The notes beneath the pieces were generated by a model that was given only the letters and a program-made list of their open reading frames with translations, had not been told where the DNA came from and did not search any database. From positions 732,690-796,689 of the forward strand of contig NZ_JANIGL010000002.1 in assembly GCF_024518675.1 (NCBI RefSeq): 64,000 bases of DNA, given 5' to 3'. The DNA comes from Pseudoalteromonas shioyasakiensis (GTDB taxonomy: Bacteria; Pseudomonadota; Gammaproteobacteria; Enterobacterales; Alteromonadaceae). Both the position numbers and the translations under genes were made by a program. Positions 40,772 to 51,069 of the stretch are shown here, piece by piece (within the stretch, counting starts at the first letter, position 1; the number at the start of each line of letters is the position of its first letter).

Positions 40772-41085
40772 TTTTCAACTAGCTCCGGTAATTGCACTTC
40801 CCACTGTGTAAAACCACCATCCATGCTATACACGTCTTCAAACCCCTGCTCTGATAAGTAGTTAGCAGCACCTTGGGAGCTCATTCCGTGATAGCAAACA
40901 ATAATGATTGGCTGATCAAACTCTTTATTCATCATAAATTCGCCAATATTCGTATTCGACAAGTGCTCAGAGCCGGGAATGTGGCCTGCTTGATATGAAT
41001 TAGGATCACGAATATCTGCAATCACCACGTCTTCTTTATTAAGTAACTCTTGAGTTTGGGCGATTGAAATATGTTTAAATGCCAT
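40768..41085 (-). CDS. glpE: Thiosulfate sulfurtransferase GlpE
   Basis: GlpE is a single-domain rhodanese that can transfer sulfur from thiosulfate to cyanide or thioredoxin. The 105-residue protein has the N-terminal DIRDPNSYQAGHIPGSEHLS and the active-site loop IIVCYHGMSSQGAANYL with its cysteine. It is the upstream gene of the glpE-glpG pair. Confidence 0.93.
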   Translation of the reverse strand: MAFKHISIAQTQELLNKEDVVIADIRDPNSYQAGHIPGSEHLSNTNIGEFMMNKEFDQPIIIVCYHGMSSQGAANYLSEQGFEDVYSMDGGFTQWEVQLPELVEK

Positions 41086-41118
41086 TGCTGCCTCTTAAAA
41101 TAATACTTTTTAACTGAT

Positions 41119-41148
41119 AAAAAAGGCGGCTATAAGGCCGCCTTCTTC
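41119..41148 (-). terminator. Rho-independent terminator after tdh
   Basis: A perfect GC-rich stem AAGGCGGC / GCCGCCTT (41123-41130 with 41137-41144) has a 6-base loop. On the minus strand it is followed by TTTTTTATC, 18 or more bases after the tdh stop codon, and so ends the kbl-tdh transcript. Confidence 0.9.
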
Positions 41149-41161
41149 CATATTAGAAAAG

Positions 41162-42187
41162 TTAGTCCCAATTAAGGATAACTTTACCTGATTGGCCTGA
41201 AATCATCATATCAAAGCCTGCTTGGAAGTCATCCACTGAATACTGATGAGTAATGATTGGGTCTAAATCTAACCCTGATTGAATAAGACTGGCCATTTTA
41301 TACCAGGTCTCAAACATTTCACGACCGTAAATACCTTTGATCACTAAACCTTTAAAAATAACTTGGTTCCAATCAACCGCCATATCTGATGGTGGAATAC
41401 CGAGCATGGCAATTTTACCACCATGGTTCATATTATTTAGCATGGCATTAAATGCCGATGGCACGCCTGACATTTCAAGACCAATATCAAACCCTTCGGT
41501 CATACCAAGGTCGGTCATTACATCTTCTAGCTTTTCGTTGGCAACATTTACAGCGCGAGTAGCACCCATTTTGCGGGCTAACTCCAAGCGATACTCATTT
41601 ACATCAGTGATTACTACGTGGCGAGCACCTACGTGCTTAGCAACTGCTGCAGCCATGATACCAATTGGACCTGCACCAGTGATTAGCACGTCTTCACCCA
41701 CTAAATCGAACGACAACGCAGTATGAACAGCGTTACCAAACGGGTCGAAAATTGATGCCAACTCGTCGCTAATATTATCAGGAATTTTAAATGCATTAAA
41801 AGCAGGGATCACTAAATACTCAGCGAATGCGCCTTCTCTATTTACACCGACACCTGTGGTATTACGGCATAAATGTACACGTCCAGCTCGACAGTTACGA
41901 CAATGACCACAGGTAATATGACCCTCACCAGAAACGCGATCACCGACATTAAAGCCGCGTACTTCTTGGCCCATATCGACTACTTCGCCGACATACTCAT
42001 GACCCACAACCATAGGGGTTGGGATAGTGTTTTTTGCCCACTCATCCCATTTATAAATATGTACGTCGGTACCACAAATAGCCGTTTTACGAATTTTGAT
42101 TAATAAATCGTTATGGCCTACTTCAGGCTTAGGTGCATCTGTCATCCAAATGCCCGGTTCTGCTTTTAATTTTGATAATGCTTTCAT
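41162..42187 (-). CDS. tdh: L-threonine 3-dehydrogenase
   Basis: Tdh oxidises L-threonine with NAD to 2-amino-3-ketobutyrate, the substrate of Kbl. With the start at 42187 it has 341 residues, the same as E. coli Tdh. The zinc alcohol dehydrogenase motifs are present: catalytic zinc CGTDVHIY and [12 protein letters not shown], structural zinc [15 protein letters not shown], and the NAD loop [17 protein letters not shown] hairpin with a U tract lies between kbl and tdh. Confidence 0.96.
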   Translation of the reverse strand: MKALSKLKAEPGIWMTDAPKPEVGHNDLLIKIRKTAICGTDVHIYKWDEWAKNTIPTPMVVGHEYVGEVVDMGQEVRGFNVGDRVSGEGHITCGHCRNCRAGRVHLCRNTTGVGVNREGAFAEYLVIPAFNAFKIPDNISDELASIFDPFGNAVHTALSFDLVGEDVLITGAGPIGIMAAAVAKHVGARHVVITDVNEYRLELARKMGATRAVNVANEKLEDVMTDLGMTEGFDIGLEMSGVPSAFNAMLNNMNHGGKIAMLGIPPSDMAVDWNQVIFKGLVIKGIYGREMFETWYKMASLIQSGLDLDPIITHQYSVDDFQAGFDMMISGQSGKVILNWD

Positions 42188-42201
42188 GATCACACACTCA
42201 A

Positions 42202-42227
42202 TAAAAACCGCGATAACATCACGGCTT
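42202..42227 (-). terminator. Hairpin between kbl and tdh (possible attenuator or partial terminator)
   Basis: On the minus strand AAGCCGTGAT folds back on ATCGCGGTT with a one-base bulge, one G-U pair and a 3-base loop, then TTTTTATTG follows. It lies in the 52-base gap between kbl and tdh, so partial termination could lower tdh relative to kbl. The fold works only as minus-strand RNA. Confidence 0.4.
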
Positions 42228-42239
42228 TAAAATAATTAA

Positions 42240-43436
42240 TTAGATAACACCCATTTCTTTACCAATGCGGGTAAAGGCAGCAATTGCAGTATCTAGTTGT
42301 TCAATACTATGCGCCGCTGAGATTTGTGTACGGATACGAGCTTGGCCTTTTGGTACAACCGGAAAAGAGAACCCCGTGACATAAATACCTTCAGCAAGGA
42401 GTTTGTCAGCCATAGCTGAGGCAACTTTTGCGTCTCCTAGCATAACAGGGATGATCGCGTGGTCTTTACCTGCACAGGTAAAACCAACGGCTTCCATTTG
42501 CTCACGGAAATACTTAGCATTTGACCACAATTTAGCACGCAGCTCACTGCCATCAGCTAGCATTTCAAGCACTTTAATTGAGGCTGTAACAATTGAAGGA
42601 GCAAGTGAATTTGAGAATAAATAAGGACGCGAGCGTTGACGTAACCATTCAACAATTTCTTTTTTACCTGAAGTATAACCACCGGATGCACCACCCAATG
42701 CTTTACCTAAAGTACCTGTAATTATATCAACGCGATCTAACACACCGCAGTACTCTGGTGTGCCTTTGCCGTTTTCGCCGACAAAACCCACAGCGTGCGA
42801 GTCATCAACCATCACTAATGCATCATATTTATCTGCTAAATCACAAAGCGCTTCTAAATTACAAATGACTCCATCCATTGAGAACACGCCATCTGTTGCG
42901 ATGAGCTTAGTTTTAACACCCGCCTCATCCGCTGCAATTAATTGCTTTTCAAGATCTGCCATATCGTTGTTAGCATAACGGAAACGTTTGGCTTTACATA
43001 AACGCACACCATCAATGATTGAAGCATGGTTTAAAGAATCTGAGATGATAGCGTCTTCTGGGCCTAAGATAGTTTCAAATAAGCCTGCATTGGCATCAAA
43101 ACAAGATGAATATAAAATCGTGTCTTCGGTTTCAAGAAACTCACTAATTTTTTGTTCAAGTGTTTTATGAATGTCTTGCGTACCACAGATAAAACGTACT
43201 GATGCAACTCCAAAACCATGCTCATCAAGACCATGTTGTGCGGCAGCAATTAGCTCAGGGCTGTTAGCTAAGCCTAAGTAGTTATTGGCACAAAAGTTAA
43301 TAACTTTGTCACCAGAGGCAACTTGAATTTGTGCTTGTTGTTGCGAGGTGATCACTCGCTCACTTTTATATAGGCCTTCGGCTTTTACTTCATCAATTTG
43401 CTGCTGAAGCTGGCTAAAAAACGCAGATGCTCTCAT
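42240..43436 (-). CDS. kbl: Glycine C-acetyltransferase (2-amino-3-ketobutyrate CoA ligase)
   Basis: Kbl cleaves 2-amino-3-ketobutyrate with CoA to glycine and acetyl-CoA, completing threonine breakdown. The chosen ATG at 43436 gives 398 residues, the same as E. coli Kbl; 11 further in-frame codons upstream look untranslated. The PLP lysine is in [14 protein letters not shown], the cofactor aspartate in [11 protein letters not shown], and the acyl-CoA-synthase signature [12 protein letters not shown] is near the N-terminus. It precedes tdh in one operon. Confidence 0.96.
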   Translation of the reverse strand: MRASAFFSQLQQQIDEVKAEGLYKSERVITSQQQAQIQVASGDKVINFCANNYLGLANSPELIAAAQHGLDEHGFGVASVRFICGTQDIHKTLEQKISEFLETEDTILYSSCFDANAGLFETILGPEDAIISDSLNHASIIDGVRLCKAKRFRYANNDMADLEKQLIAADEAGVKTKLIATDGVFSMDGVICNLEALCDLADKYDALVMVDDSHAVGFVGENGKGTPEYCGVLDRVDIITGTLGKALGGASGGYTSGKKEIVEWLRQRSRPYLFSNSLAPSIVTASIKVLEMLADGSELRAKLWSNAKYFREQMEAVGFTCAGKDHAIIPVMLGDAKVASAMADKLLAEGIYVTGFSFPVVPKGQARIRTQISAAHSIEQLDTAIAAFTRIGKEMGVI

Positions 43437-43597
43437 CTGAAATCTCCAAATAATTGAACGGGTAATCAAGCGTTAGTTTTATCGCTGATCACATATTGGG
43501 ACTATTGTAAAAGTTTAGCCAACTAAATGCACTGTTTGTAGTTCATCGCACATATTGGGGGTGACAACTTATGTTGCCTATTTACACATTATCCTAG

Positions 43598-44146
43598 TTA
43601 TAAAAGTATGGCGGGTAAAGCCGCTAACGAGTCACAAATATGATCTGCCGCATCGATAGCTTGGCTATCAAACGCTTGTCCTGAGCGTACAAGCACTTTA
43701 GTTGCAATATTCGCGTTACTCGCAGCTTGCATATCACTGAGCTTATCTCCCACCATAATGCTTTGCGAAGCATCTATATGGTGCTCATAAATACCTTGTA
43801 GCAGCATTCCGGGGGCAGGTTTACGACAATCGCACTCTTTTAAATATCTAGGTAATGCTTTTTTCGGGTGGTGAGGGCAAAAGTAAACCCCACTGACGGT
43901 AACATCACGCTTGTCAAACTGCCCTATAAGCCAATCTGTAAGTGCATGAAAATCAGCCTCAGTGTAATAACCTCGCCCAATGCCAGATTGGTTTGTCACA
44001 ATAATGAGTTTATAGCCCGCATCGACAAACGCCTTACAGGCAGAAAATACGCCGTCGACAAATTCAAACTTCTCAGGTTCATAGACATAACCATGATCAA
44101 CATTAACAACACCATCACGGTCTAAAAACAGCGCTTTATTTGACAT
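43598..44146 (-). CDS. gmhB: D-glycero-beta-D-manno-heptose 1,7-bisphosphate 7-phosphatase GmhB
   Basis: GmhB removes the 7-phosphate from heptose bisphosphate on the way to ADP-heptose for the LPS inner core. The 182-residue HAD-family protein begins ALFLDRDGVVNVDHGYV with the nucleophilic aspartate. A zinc-binding insertion (CPHHPKK and CDCRKPAPGM) follows, and MVGDKLSDMQAA near the C-terminus. Its ATG overlaps the stop of the GT9 gene as TAATG. Confidence 0.94.
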   Translation of the reverse strand: MSNKALFLDRDGVVNVDHGYVYEPEKFEFVDGVFSACKAFVDAGYKLIIVTNQSGIGRGYYTEADFHALTDWLIGQFDKRDVTVSGVYFCPHHPKKALPRYLKECDCRKPAPGMLLQGIYEHHIDASQSIMVGDKLSDMQAASNANIATKVLVRSGQAFDSQAIDAADHICDSLAALPAILL

Positions 44147-45228
44147 TAACTAACCTTACCTGTCAGCAGTTGCTCTTTTTTAACAACCAAATCAAACATT
44201 AAAGTGACGTCTGTAACCGTTATTTGACTCATTAAATCCCCCCCCTTAATCCGTGTCCCCCAAGCTACTTGCTCTGCTGTTTTTCCGGTTTGCTTGAGTA
44301 AGTTTTGGTGATAAACCTCAACCACATAATCTTGATACAAGTAAGGCCCTGTGCGTTTTGGGTTTGAATGAGCATATAAACCTAAAACCGGTGTGCCAAC
44401 GGTTACCGCCATATGAGCAGGTCCCGTATCAGGTGCTAAAACCAATGAAGCCCGATTAAGAACGCACAACAATTCTTTAAGTTTTGTTTTTCCAACTAAG
44501 TTTAAGATAGGTGCGTTAGCGTAGCTAATAATTTGCTCACTCAGCTCAATTTCAAGTTCAGTTGGACCACCAGTAATCACAACTCGAAATCCTTGGCTAT
44601 GAGCATGTTCTGCAAGGGCAGCATATCGCTCAGGTAACCAATTGCGCTCTTTTTTACTCGCAGCTGGCGATATCACAAAAATAGGACTGGCAAGACGTTC
44701 AGCCCCGAGTAACTCATCAGCTACGGTTTGATCTTGTTCTGTCACCGGCATAGCCCAACTAGGTTCATAGTCAGGTACACCTATCGCTTTTGCAAACCCT
44801 TTAAAACCTTCAAGCACATGTGCTTGCGTCTGTGCCGCGATGCGCTTATTGATAAATAGGCTGTGAAATTCTTTAGCGCGCGCCCAATCAAACCCGACTT
44901 TAACCTTTGCTGGAATACAGCGTGCCACAAGATTCGCGCGTAAAGCGACTTGCATGTGTAAGAGCACATCAAACTTGCGACCTTTAAATTGTTGTTTTAG
45001 TTGTTCAAATGCTTGCTTGCCCTGCTTTTTATCAAAAACAACCAGCTCTACACCTGGCAGGTCAGCAAGCAACATAGCCTCTACCTTTCCTATAACCCAT
45101 GTAATCTTAGCGTTTGGTTGTGCTTTTTGAATTGCTTGTACCGCGGAAACTGCATGACATACATCTCCAATTGCTGAAAGTCGTAAAATACAGATATCTG
45201 AATAGTTTGCAGTCTGGCTCACAGGCAT
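44146..45228 (-). CDS. Glycosyltransferase family 9, heptosyltransferase-like
   Basis: This 360-residue GT9 protein probably adds heptose (from ADP-heptose) to the Kdo or heptose of the LPS inner core. It has the N-terminal ILRLSAIGDVCHAVSAVQAI, the middle ISPAASKKERNWLPERYA and the nucleotide-sugar segment VLAPDTGPAHMAVTVGTPVLGLY. WaaC, WaaF and WaaQ types cannot be told apart here. It is co-transcribed with gmhB and is divergent from kdkA, which fits a core-LPS role. Confidence 0.85.
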   Translation of the reverse strand: MPVSQTANYSDICILRLSAIGDVCHAVSAVQAIQKAQPNAKITWVIGKVEAMLLADLPGVELVVFDKKQGKQAFEQLKQQFKGRKFDVLLHMQVALRANLVARCIPAKVKVGFDWARAKEFHSLFINKRIAAQTQAHVLEGFKGFAKAIGVPDYEPSWAMPVTEQDQTVADELLGAERLASPIFVISPAASKKERNWLPERYAALAEHAHSQGFRVVITGGPTELEIELSEQIISYANAPILNLVGKTKLKELLCVLNRASLVLAPDTGPAHMAVTVGTPVLGLYAHSNPKRTGPYLYQDYVVEVYHQNLLKQTGKTAEQVAWGTRIKGGDLMSQITVTDVTLMFDLVVKKEQLLTGKVS

Positions 45229-45348
45229 TATTCACTTTATTAACTAGTTAGTGTGATCTTAAATCAACCTCCCACTATTGCAAGTACTTATGCTTACCTT
45301 TAAAACACGTTAAGATAGCGATATCACTTGCAATAAAGTAAATAAGCC

Positions 45349-46071
45349 ATGTTTAATCAACAAACAATCAATCAACACATCATATTGAGCCACCCAGAGT
45401 ACAGTGCTCAAATTAGCTTAAATTGGTTTGATGCTGAATATTGGCAACAGCAAAAAAAAATAGTCGGTAGTAAAAAAGGCCGAGCTACCGCATGGTTTTT
45501 TTGTCATAACGAGTTAACGGCAGTGCTCAGACATTATTGGCGTGGCGGCTTAGTAGGTAAATTTTTAAGCGATCAGTACTTATACATTGGCCTTGAAAAA
45601 ACTCGCGTTTTCCAAGAGTTTGCTTTAATGATGCAGCTTTGTGAAATGGGTCTAAACGTGCCCAAACCTATAACCGCAAAGGTGACAAAACACGGTTTAA
45701 TCTACCGCGGAGATATTATCACTCAAGCAATAGAGGGTGCACAAAGTTTACTTGATGTACTGAAAAAACGCGCTTTAACAGCTGATGAGTTAATAAAAAT
45801 AGGTAACACTATAGCGCAGTTCCACAGCAGTGGTGTTTATCATGCAGATTTGAATATAAATAACATATTATTCGACAGCACAGGCGCTGTGTATATTATT
45901 GATTTCGATAGAGGTGAAATAAAACCCGTTCAAGAGCAATGGCAGCAAGCGAATATATCGCGCTTACTACGCTCATTTGAAAAAGAGCTTGATCGCAACC
46001 CAGTAATGCATTGGCAGAAAAGTGACTGGCAGCAGCTACACGCAACTTACCAGTCAGCTCTAAAGGTATAG
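45349..46071 (+). CDS. kdkA: 3-deoxy-D-manno-octulosonic acid kinase KdkA
   Basis: KdkA phosphorylates the 4-OH of Kdo attached to lipid A. The 240-residue protein is a small eukaryotic-like kinase with GGLVGKFLSDQYLYIG near the N-terminus, the catalytic loop VYHADLNINNILFD and the metal-binding IDFDRGE. Its presence suggests an inner core with a single, phosphorylated Kdo, as in Haemophilus and Vibrio. The stop codon abuts the hldE stop on the opposite strand. Confidence 0.92.
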   Translation: MFNQQTINQHIILSHPEYSAQISLNWFDAEYWQQQKKIVGSKKGRATAWFFCHNELTAVLRHYWRGGLVGKFLSDQYLYIGLEKTRVFQEFALMMQLCEMGLNVPKPITAKVTKHGLIYRGDIITQAIEGAQSLLDVLKKRALTADELIKIGNTIAQFHSSGVYHADLNINNILFDSTGAVYIIDFDRGEIKPVQEQWQQANISRLLRSFEKELDRNPVMHWQKSDWQQLHATYQSALKV

Positions 46072-47511
46072 TTAAGCTTTAATTTTGCTGATCACTTTAG
46101 AAGTTGAACAACCGTCTAAAAACTCCAGCACTTCGACCTTACCACCGTGGCGTAATACGTGTTCAGCACCCGCGATTTGCTCAACGGTGTAATCCCCGCC
46201 TTTAACCAAAATATCAGGGCTGATCTTTTCAATTAATTTTGCCGGCGTGTCATTTTCATCAATGCTGCCAAACGGAATAACCCAATCGACAGAAGCTAAT
46301 GCACTCAATACCATTGCACGCTCATCAAGTGGGTTAATAGGTCTTTCTGGACCTTTCAAACGCGCAATAGACTCGTCATTATTTAAACCAACAACTAAAC
46401 GGTCGCCCCGAGCTTTTGCTTGCGCTAAGTAACGGACATGACCAGCATGTAAAATATCAAAACAACCATTAGTGAATACAATTGTTTCACCATTTTGTTT
46501 TGCAAACTCTATATGCTGCAATACATCATCAAATGGTGTTTGATAATGCTCGCCATTTTTTTGTAAATATTGACCCAACTTACGACTTAATTCTTCTGGT
46601 GACACGGTTGCAGCGCCAAGCTTACTAACCGCAATGCCAGCAGCAAGATTTGCAATTTCTACCGCATCTTTTGGCTGCATACCGGCTCCAAGCATTACTG
46701 CTAACGTTGCAATAACAGTATCGCCCGCGCCTGTGACATCGCTTACTTCAAGTTGCTGTGCAGAGTAGTCATATTTTTCATCGACACTTATCAAAGACAT
46801 ACCTTGCTCAGAGCGAGTCAATAGCATTGCCGCTATACCCGCATCTTTAATTAGTTGTCTAGCACTATCCGTTAGACTTTGCTCTGAATCGGTTTGACCA
46901 CCAGCAAGTTTAAACTCGTTTAAGTTAGGGGTAATATAATCAGCACCACGATACTGACTTAAATCTGATGATTTAGGGTCAATTAGTACCGTCTTGCCCG
47001 CAGCTTTTACGACTTGTATCATTTTTTGAATCAGGCTCAACGAGCCTTTATCATAATCAGAAAACAACACAAAATCATATTGCTCTAATACAAGCTCTAA
47101 GCGGTTTAATAGCAGCTGACTATGTTGCGATGTAAACTTTTCTTCTAAATCTAATCGCACAACTTGCTGGTGTCGACTAATAACACGCATTTTTGAAATC
47201 GTAGGTAAGTCACACACACTAACAAGCTGTGAATCTATACTCTCATCATTTAAGATATTTTCGAGAATTTGCCCGCTTTCATCTTCACCAATTAAACCCA
47301 GTAGACCAACCTTACCATCTAATCGGGCTATATTTTTAGCTACATTTGCAGCGCCACCGGCTTTGTCTTCAAATTTGCTCACTTTCACAATTGGCACCGG
47401 CGCTTCTGGCGATATACGCCCTGAATCGCCATGCCAGTACCTATCCAGCATAACATCGCCAACAACGAGTATCTTCGCGTTAGATAGATTTTTAAGTAGC
47501 CCTAGATCCAT
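46072..47511 (-). CDS. hldE: Bifunctional heptose 7-phosphate kinase / heptose 1-phosphate adenylyltransferase HldE
   Basis: HldE carries out two steps of ADP-heptose synthesis. The N-terminal PfkB-like kinase (to about residue 318) has [13 protein letters not shown] and the catalytic loop [14 protein letters not shown]. The C-terminal cytidylyltransferase-like domain has [17 protein letters not shown] with the HxGH motif and later [11 protein letters not shown]. The 479-residue length is that of the fused enzyme. Its ATG overlaps the gmhA stop as TAATG. Confidence 0.96.
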   Translation of the reverse strand: MDLGLLKNLSNAKILVVGDVMLDRYWHGDSGRISPEAPVPIVKVSKFEDKAGGAANVAKNIARLDGKVGLLGLIGEDESGQILENILNDESIDSQLVSVCDLPTISKMRVISRHQQVVRLDLEEKFTSQHSQLLLNRLELVLEQYDFVLFSDYDKGSLSLIQKMIQVVKAAGKTVLIDPKSSDLSQYRGADYITPNLNEFKLAGGQTDSEQSLTDSARQLIKDAGIAAMLLTRSEQGMSLISVDEKYDYSAQQLEVSDVTGAGDTVIATLAVMLGAGMQPKDAVEIANLAAGIAVSKLGAATVSPEELSRKLGQYLQKNGEHYQTPFDDVLQHIEFAKQNGETIVFTNGCFDILHAGHVRYLAQAKARGDRLVVGLNNDESIARLKGPERPINPLDERAMVLSALASVDWVIPFGSIDENDTPAKLIEKISPDILVKGGDYTVEQIAGAEHVLRHGGKVEVLEFLDGCSTSKVISKIKA

Positions 47512-48101
47512 TATTCTTGCTCCGCTACAACCATATCAATGGCTTCGCATAACCAATGGCCAATAAACATGTGCGCCTCTTGGATACGTGCAGTTTCATT
47601 ATCTTTAATAATAATGGGTAATTTCGCAATATCTTTTACTTTACCACCATCACGACCTGTTAAAGCAACAGTGTAAGCACCTATTTCATTTGCAGCTGCC
47701 AATGCCAAGTTAATATTAGCGCTGGTACCTGATGTCGTTAAGCCAATCACTAAATCTTCTGGTTTACATAACGCCTGCACTTGACGCTCAAACACAGTAT
47801 CAAAATGATAGTCATTGCTATGCGCCGTCAAAATCGAAGTGTCTGTTGTCAGTGCAATGGATGCCAAAGGGCCACGCTCTAATTTATAACGCACAACAAA
47901 CTCTGCAGCTAAATGCTGAGCATCAGCTGCACTTCCCCCATTACCAAACCACACGACTTTACCACCGGCTTGCAATACGCTATGACACACTTCAAGTAAC
48001 TGCATCACTTGTGGGTGATACGTTTCCATTGCTTCAAACAAAGCTTGATGACGTGTTAAGCTTTCAAGGTAGCTATCTGCTACTGAGTCAGTGTTAGACA
48101 T
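47511..48101 (-). CDS. gmhA: Phosphoheptose isomerase GmhA
   Basis: GmhA isomerises sedoheptulose 7-phosphate to D-glycero-D-manno-heptose 7-phosphate, the first step toward ADP-heptose. The protein of 196 residues is a SIS-fold enzyme with [33 protein letters not shown] and [15 protein letters not shown]. The ATG at 48101 (MSNTDS) is more likely than the one five codons earlier. The shared operon with hldE is expected; the regulator DiaA is a SIS paralog but lacks the heptose context. Confidence 0.93.
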   Translation of the reverse strand: MSNTDSVADSYLESLTRHQALFEAMETYHPQVMQLLEVCHSVLQAGGKVVWFGNGGSAADAQHLAAEFVVRYKLERGPLASIALTTDTSILTAHSNDYHFDTVFERQVQALCKPEDLVIGLTTSGTSANINLALAAANEIGAYTVALTGRDGGKVKDIAKLPIIIKDNETARIQEAHMFIGHWLCEAIDMVVAEQE

Positions 48102-48162
48102 AATTGTTTCTCTCAAATTTGTTACGGTATTTTAATTACTTAAAGATATTTAAGACCATTAA

Positions 48163-49653
48163 TTACCAAAAAAGTGCTACGGATAACCAAGTATAATCAT
48201 CACCGAATACATCTTTACCGTAAGTCAGTGTGGTTTCAATATTGTAATCTTGCCATTGGCGGTTATTACTAATTTGTAGCTCTATGGCTTTTTCATAATT
48301 CGCCGTCGTTTGACCAAGTTCATTTAAATAATTACTTTCATTTTCAATGCTGGTTATTTTTGCGCGCCAAAGAGAACTGTAATTATCATTATACACAAGT
48401 TCAACAGAGTGTACTTGTGTAGGAGGCGCATCTGCATACACACTCGAAACACTGTCAGCATGCTGTTCCAAATAACGTTGATCAGCGGCAAAATGACCCG
48501 TACTAAACCCATCTTTAGTATTCCCGTAAACAGGGTAAACTGCATTTACATACCAAAGGCTATGCATATTGGTATATTCATACCTAAATGATAATGCTTT
48601 GGTCAATTGAGGTAAAAATAAGCCTACATTCGCGACCGTATTCCCAAACTGATAATTCTTATGATTTTTAGTATCTTCTCCGCCATACTCGAAGTAAAAC
48701 TCCGCAGGCATCCCCCAATTAAAGTTTATGCTATTTGTGATAGTGACATATTGATCACCTAACTCATTATCCCTACCACCTTCAACCATGGCTGCGTTAT
48801 CGTTGCCTGCAGGATCAAAAAACGCTTTAACAACATCAGAAAAGTCAACTTCACGGGGGCCACCACCAAACTGCATCATACGGTTTAAGCCAATTTTCCA
48901 GCCTGTTACTGGCTCGATACTAATATGTGTTCCTGCGAGTTTTGGCGTTCCATCATGCAATTCATCTTGATATAAAATGCCTTTTTCTACATGTTCAAGC
49001 TCAGAGTAATAAAGCTCAAAATCAAAGTTCCACCAGTTATGTGCTGGTGCCACCATACCTAACGAAATAGATGGCGAGGTACGCGCATTTGTTGAAATAA
49101 TTTGTGCTGATTGCTTAAAAGGCGAAAACCAATGTTCTTTATAGCCAATATTTAGCTGTAGGTCGTCACCGGCAAAACTAATAAAACTATTATAGTTGGT
49201 AAATTTATTTTGATTAGCGCGGTAATCAGCGCCAACTTGCATCAACATATAATCGTTCGGTCGCCAAATACCTTCAAAAAACACCTGCCCCCATTCATCA
49301 GAGCTAACTCCACGTTGATTGGCAAGCTTTACACTTTTATCACCATCAACCCGTAACTTAACACCAACGCGGGTGATATTATCAGTGCCTTGGTAAGGTT
49401 TTATTTTTGCACGTATTGCACTTACTAGAGCAGGCTCGGTACTTTGTAACTGATTAAGTGCCGCATTTACCTCAGTGAGACGGTAAGGCTTTGCCATCGG
49501 CGTACCCGATGTAAGCGCAAATAAGGTATCAAGTTGGTGATCAAGTTGTGCATCCATGCCTATTGGTAAATATGCGGTGGGGCTTGCAAGAGCGGGAAAT
49601 GTGCCCGTTAAAAAACTGGCTACTAGCGCTGCTTTTATAAATTTGAATTCCAT
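48163..49653 (-). CDS. Wzi-like capsule assembly outer-membrane protein (second copy)
   Basis: This 496-residue exported protein has a signal peptide (AALVASFLTGTFPALA), then QLDHQLDTLFALTSGTPMAKPY and a predicted beta-barrel ending in TWLSVALFW with a C-terminal aromatic. The blocks YKEHWFSPFKQSAQIISTNA and SISLGMVAPAHNWWNFDFE match the Wzi/CapsuleAssembly family. Unlike the gene at 10812, it sits inside the LPS core block (gmhA downstream, waaA divergent), so it may anchor LPS-linked or exopolysaccharide material. The two copies share only family-level features. Confidence 0.85.
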   Translation of the reverse strand: MEFKFIKAALVASFLTGTFPALASPTAYLPIGMDAQLDHQLDTLFALTSGTPMAKPYRLTEVNAALNQLQSTEPALVSAIRAKIKPYQGTDNITRVGVKLRVDGDKSVKLANQRGVSSDEWGQVFFEGIWRPNDYMLMQVGADYRANQNKFTNYNSFISFAGDDLQLNIGYKEHWFSPFKQSAQIISTNARTSPSISLGMVAPAHNWWNFDFELYYSELEHVEKGILYQDELHDGTPKLAGTHISIEPVTGWKIGLNRMMQFGGGPREVDFSDVVKAFFDPAGNDNAAMVEGGRDNELGDQYVTITNSINFNWGMPAEFYFEYGGEDTKNHKNYQFGNTVANVGLFLPQLTKALSFRYEYTNMHSLWYVNAVYPVYGNTKDGFSTGHFAADQRYLEQHADSVSSVYADAPPTQVHSVELVYNDNYSSLWRAKITSIENESNYLNELGQTTANYEKAIELQISNNRQWQDYNIETTLTYGKDVFGDDYTWLSVALFW

Positions 49654-49806
49654 AACATCACAAGTTTTCTAATAAGTGGCCAAATATTACCAAATAAGGG
49701 CAAACTAAACACTGAAAACTCTCTCTAATAACGCTTTTTAACAATTTCATATTTAGCTTATTAGATATCCACGTTATTATTACCCTTTATTAATTGAGGC
49801 TTAAAA

Positions 49807-51069
49807 ATGGCACGTTTTTGTTATTCGCTTATTCTTTATTTATTAAGCCCACTGATTGTTTTTTACCTGTATGGAATAAGGGGTAAAAAAAATCCTGCGT
49901 ATCGTCATCACTTTGCTGAGCGTTTTGGCTTAGTGGCAACGCAAGGGATCTCTCCATTACTTATACATTGCGCCTCAGTGGGTGAGGTACTTGCTGCTAC
50001 GCCATTAATAAAACAACTACAATTAAAGCATCCAAATTTAGCAATTACTGTCACTTGCAACACGCCAACAGGTCGCGAACAAATTATCAATAACTTTAAG
50101 AATTCGGTGCAAGCACTTTACTTGCCGCTCGATTTTCCATTGGCAACGGCCCGCTTTTTAAAGCGTATAAAACCACAAGCACTGTGTATTTTAGAAACTG
50201 AACTTTGGCCAAACTTAATGGCACAGTGCCATAACAGAAACATTCCTGTACTTGTATTAAATGCGCGTTTATCAGCTAAATCACAACAAGGGTATAACAA
50301 AGTAAAACCTTTAACGAATGTCATTATGAGTTCAATTACCAGCCTTGCCAGCCACAACCAACAAGATGCCCAACGTTTTATTGAGCTAGGGCTTGCAACT
50401 GAAAAAGTAAATGTGACGGGATCGATTAAATTTGATATTCAACCCAATACAGCCCAGCAAGATAAAGTGAGCAGGTTGAAGACTCAATATAATCAGCAGC
50501 GCTTTATTTGGGTCGCGGGGTCTACACACCCTATTGAACATGAACTTATTTTAAATGTTCACCAACGTTTACTGAAAAAAGTGCCGGATGCATTACTTGT
50601 TATAGCTCCCCGCCACCCAGAACAATTTAATAACGTTGCCGACCTACTCACTGATTCAGCTCTAACATTTAGCCGCAGGAGCGAAGATAATTATACTACT
50701 GAGCAAGTATTGTTAGCTGATACCCTAGGAGAATTACAGTGCCTCTATGGTATGGCTAATGTGAGTTATATCGGAGGCAGTTTAATTGAACGTGGTGGTC
50801 ATAACCCACTCGAAGCAGCTGCATTTTCTGTAGGGGCATTAACCGGTCCGCACACCTATAATTTTAATCATGTTTACCCAGAACTAGTAGCGCTTGGGGG
50901 CTGTAAGCAAGTTAAAAATAGCGACGAACTCTACAAACAACTTTGCCTATATGAAAACGAACCAGAATTATGTAAAGCACTAGGCATACAAGCCAATAAA
51001 TGCCTACTCCACAACCAAGGCGCTATTGCGCGAACAATTTCTATCATTAATCAGTATATTAAATTATGA
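49807..51069 (+). CDS. waaA: Kdo transferase WaaA (KdtA)
   Basis: WaaA transfers Kdo from CMP-Kdo to lipid IVA at the inner membrane. The 420-residue GT30 protein has an N-terminal membrane anchor (SLILYLLSPLIVFYLYGI), HFAERFG with the conserved glutamate, IHCASVGEVLAATPLI, ILETELWPNL and the C-terminal VSYIGGSLIERGGHNPLEAA. The adjacent KdkA suggests that this enzyme adds a single Kdo, but sequence alone cannot prove that. It overlaps the DUF1415 gene by 4 bases. Confidence 0.95.
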   Translation: MARFCYSLILYLLSPLIVFYLYGIRGKKNPAYRHHFAERFGLVATQGISPLLIHCASVGEVLAATPLIKQLQLKHPNLAITVTCNTPTGREQIINNFKNSVQALYLPLDFPLATARFLKRIKPQALCILETELWPNLMAQCHNRNIPVLVLNARLSAKSQQGYNKVKPLTNVIMSSITSLASHNQQDAQRFIELGLATEKVNVTGSIKFDIQPNTAQQDKVSRLKTQYNQQRFIWVAGSTHPIEHELILNVHQRLLKKVPDALLVIAPRHPEQFNNVADLLTDSALTFSRRSEDNYTTEQVLLADTLGELQCLYGMANVSYIGGSLIERGGHNPLEAAAFSVGALTGPHTYNFNHVYPELVALGGCKQVKNSDELYKQLCLYENEPELCKALGIQANKCLLHNQGAIARTISIINQYIKL

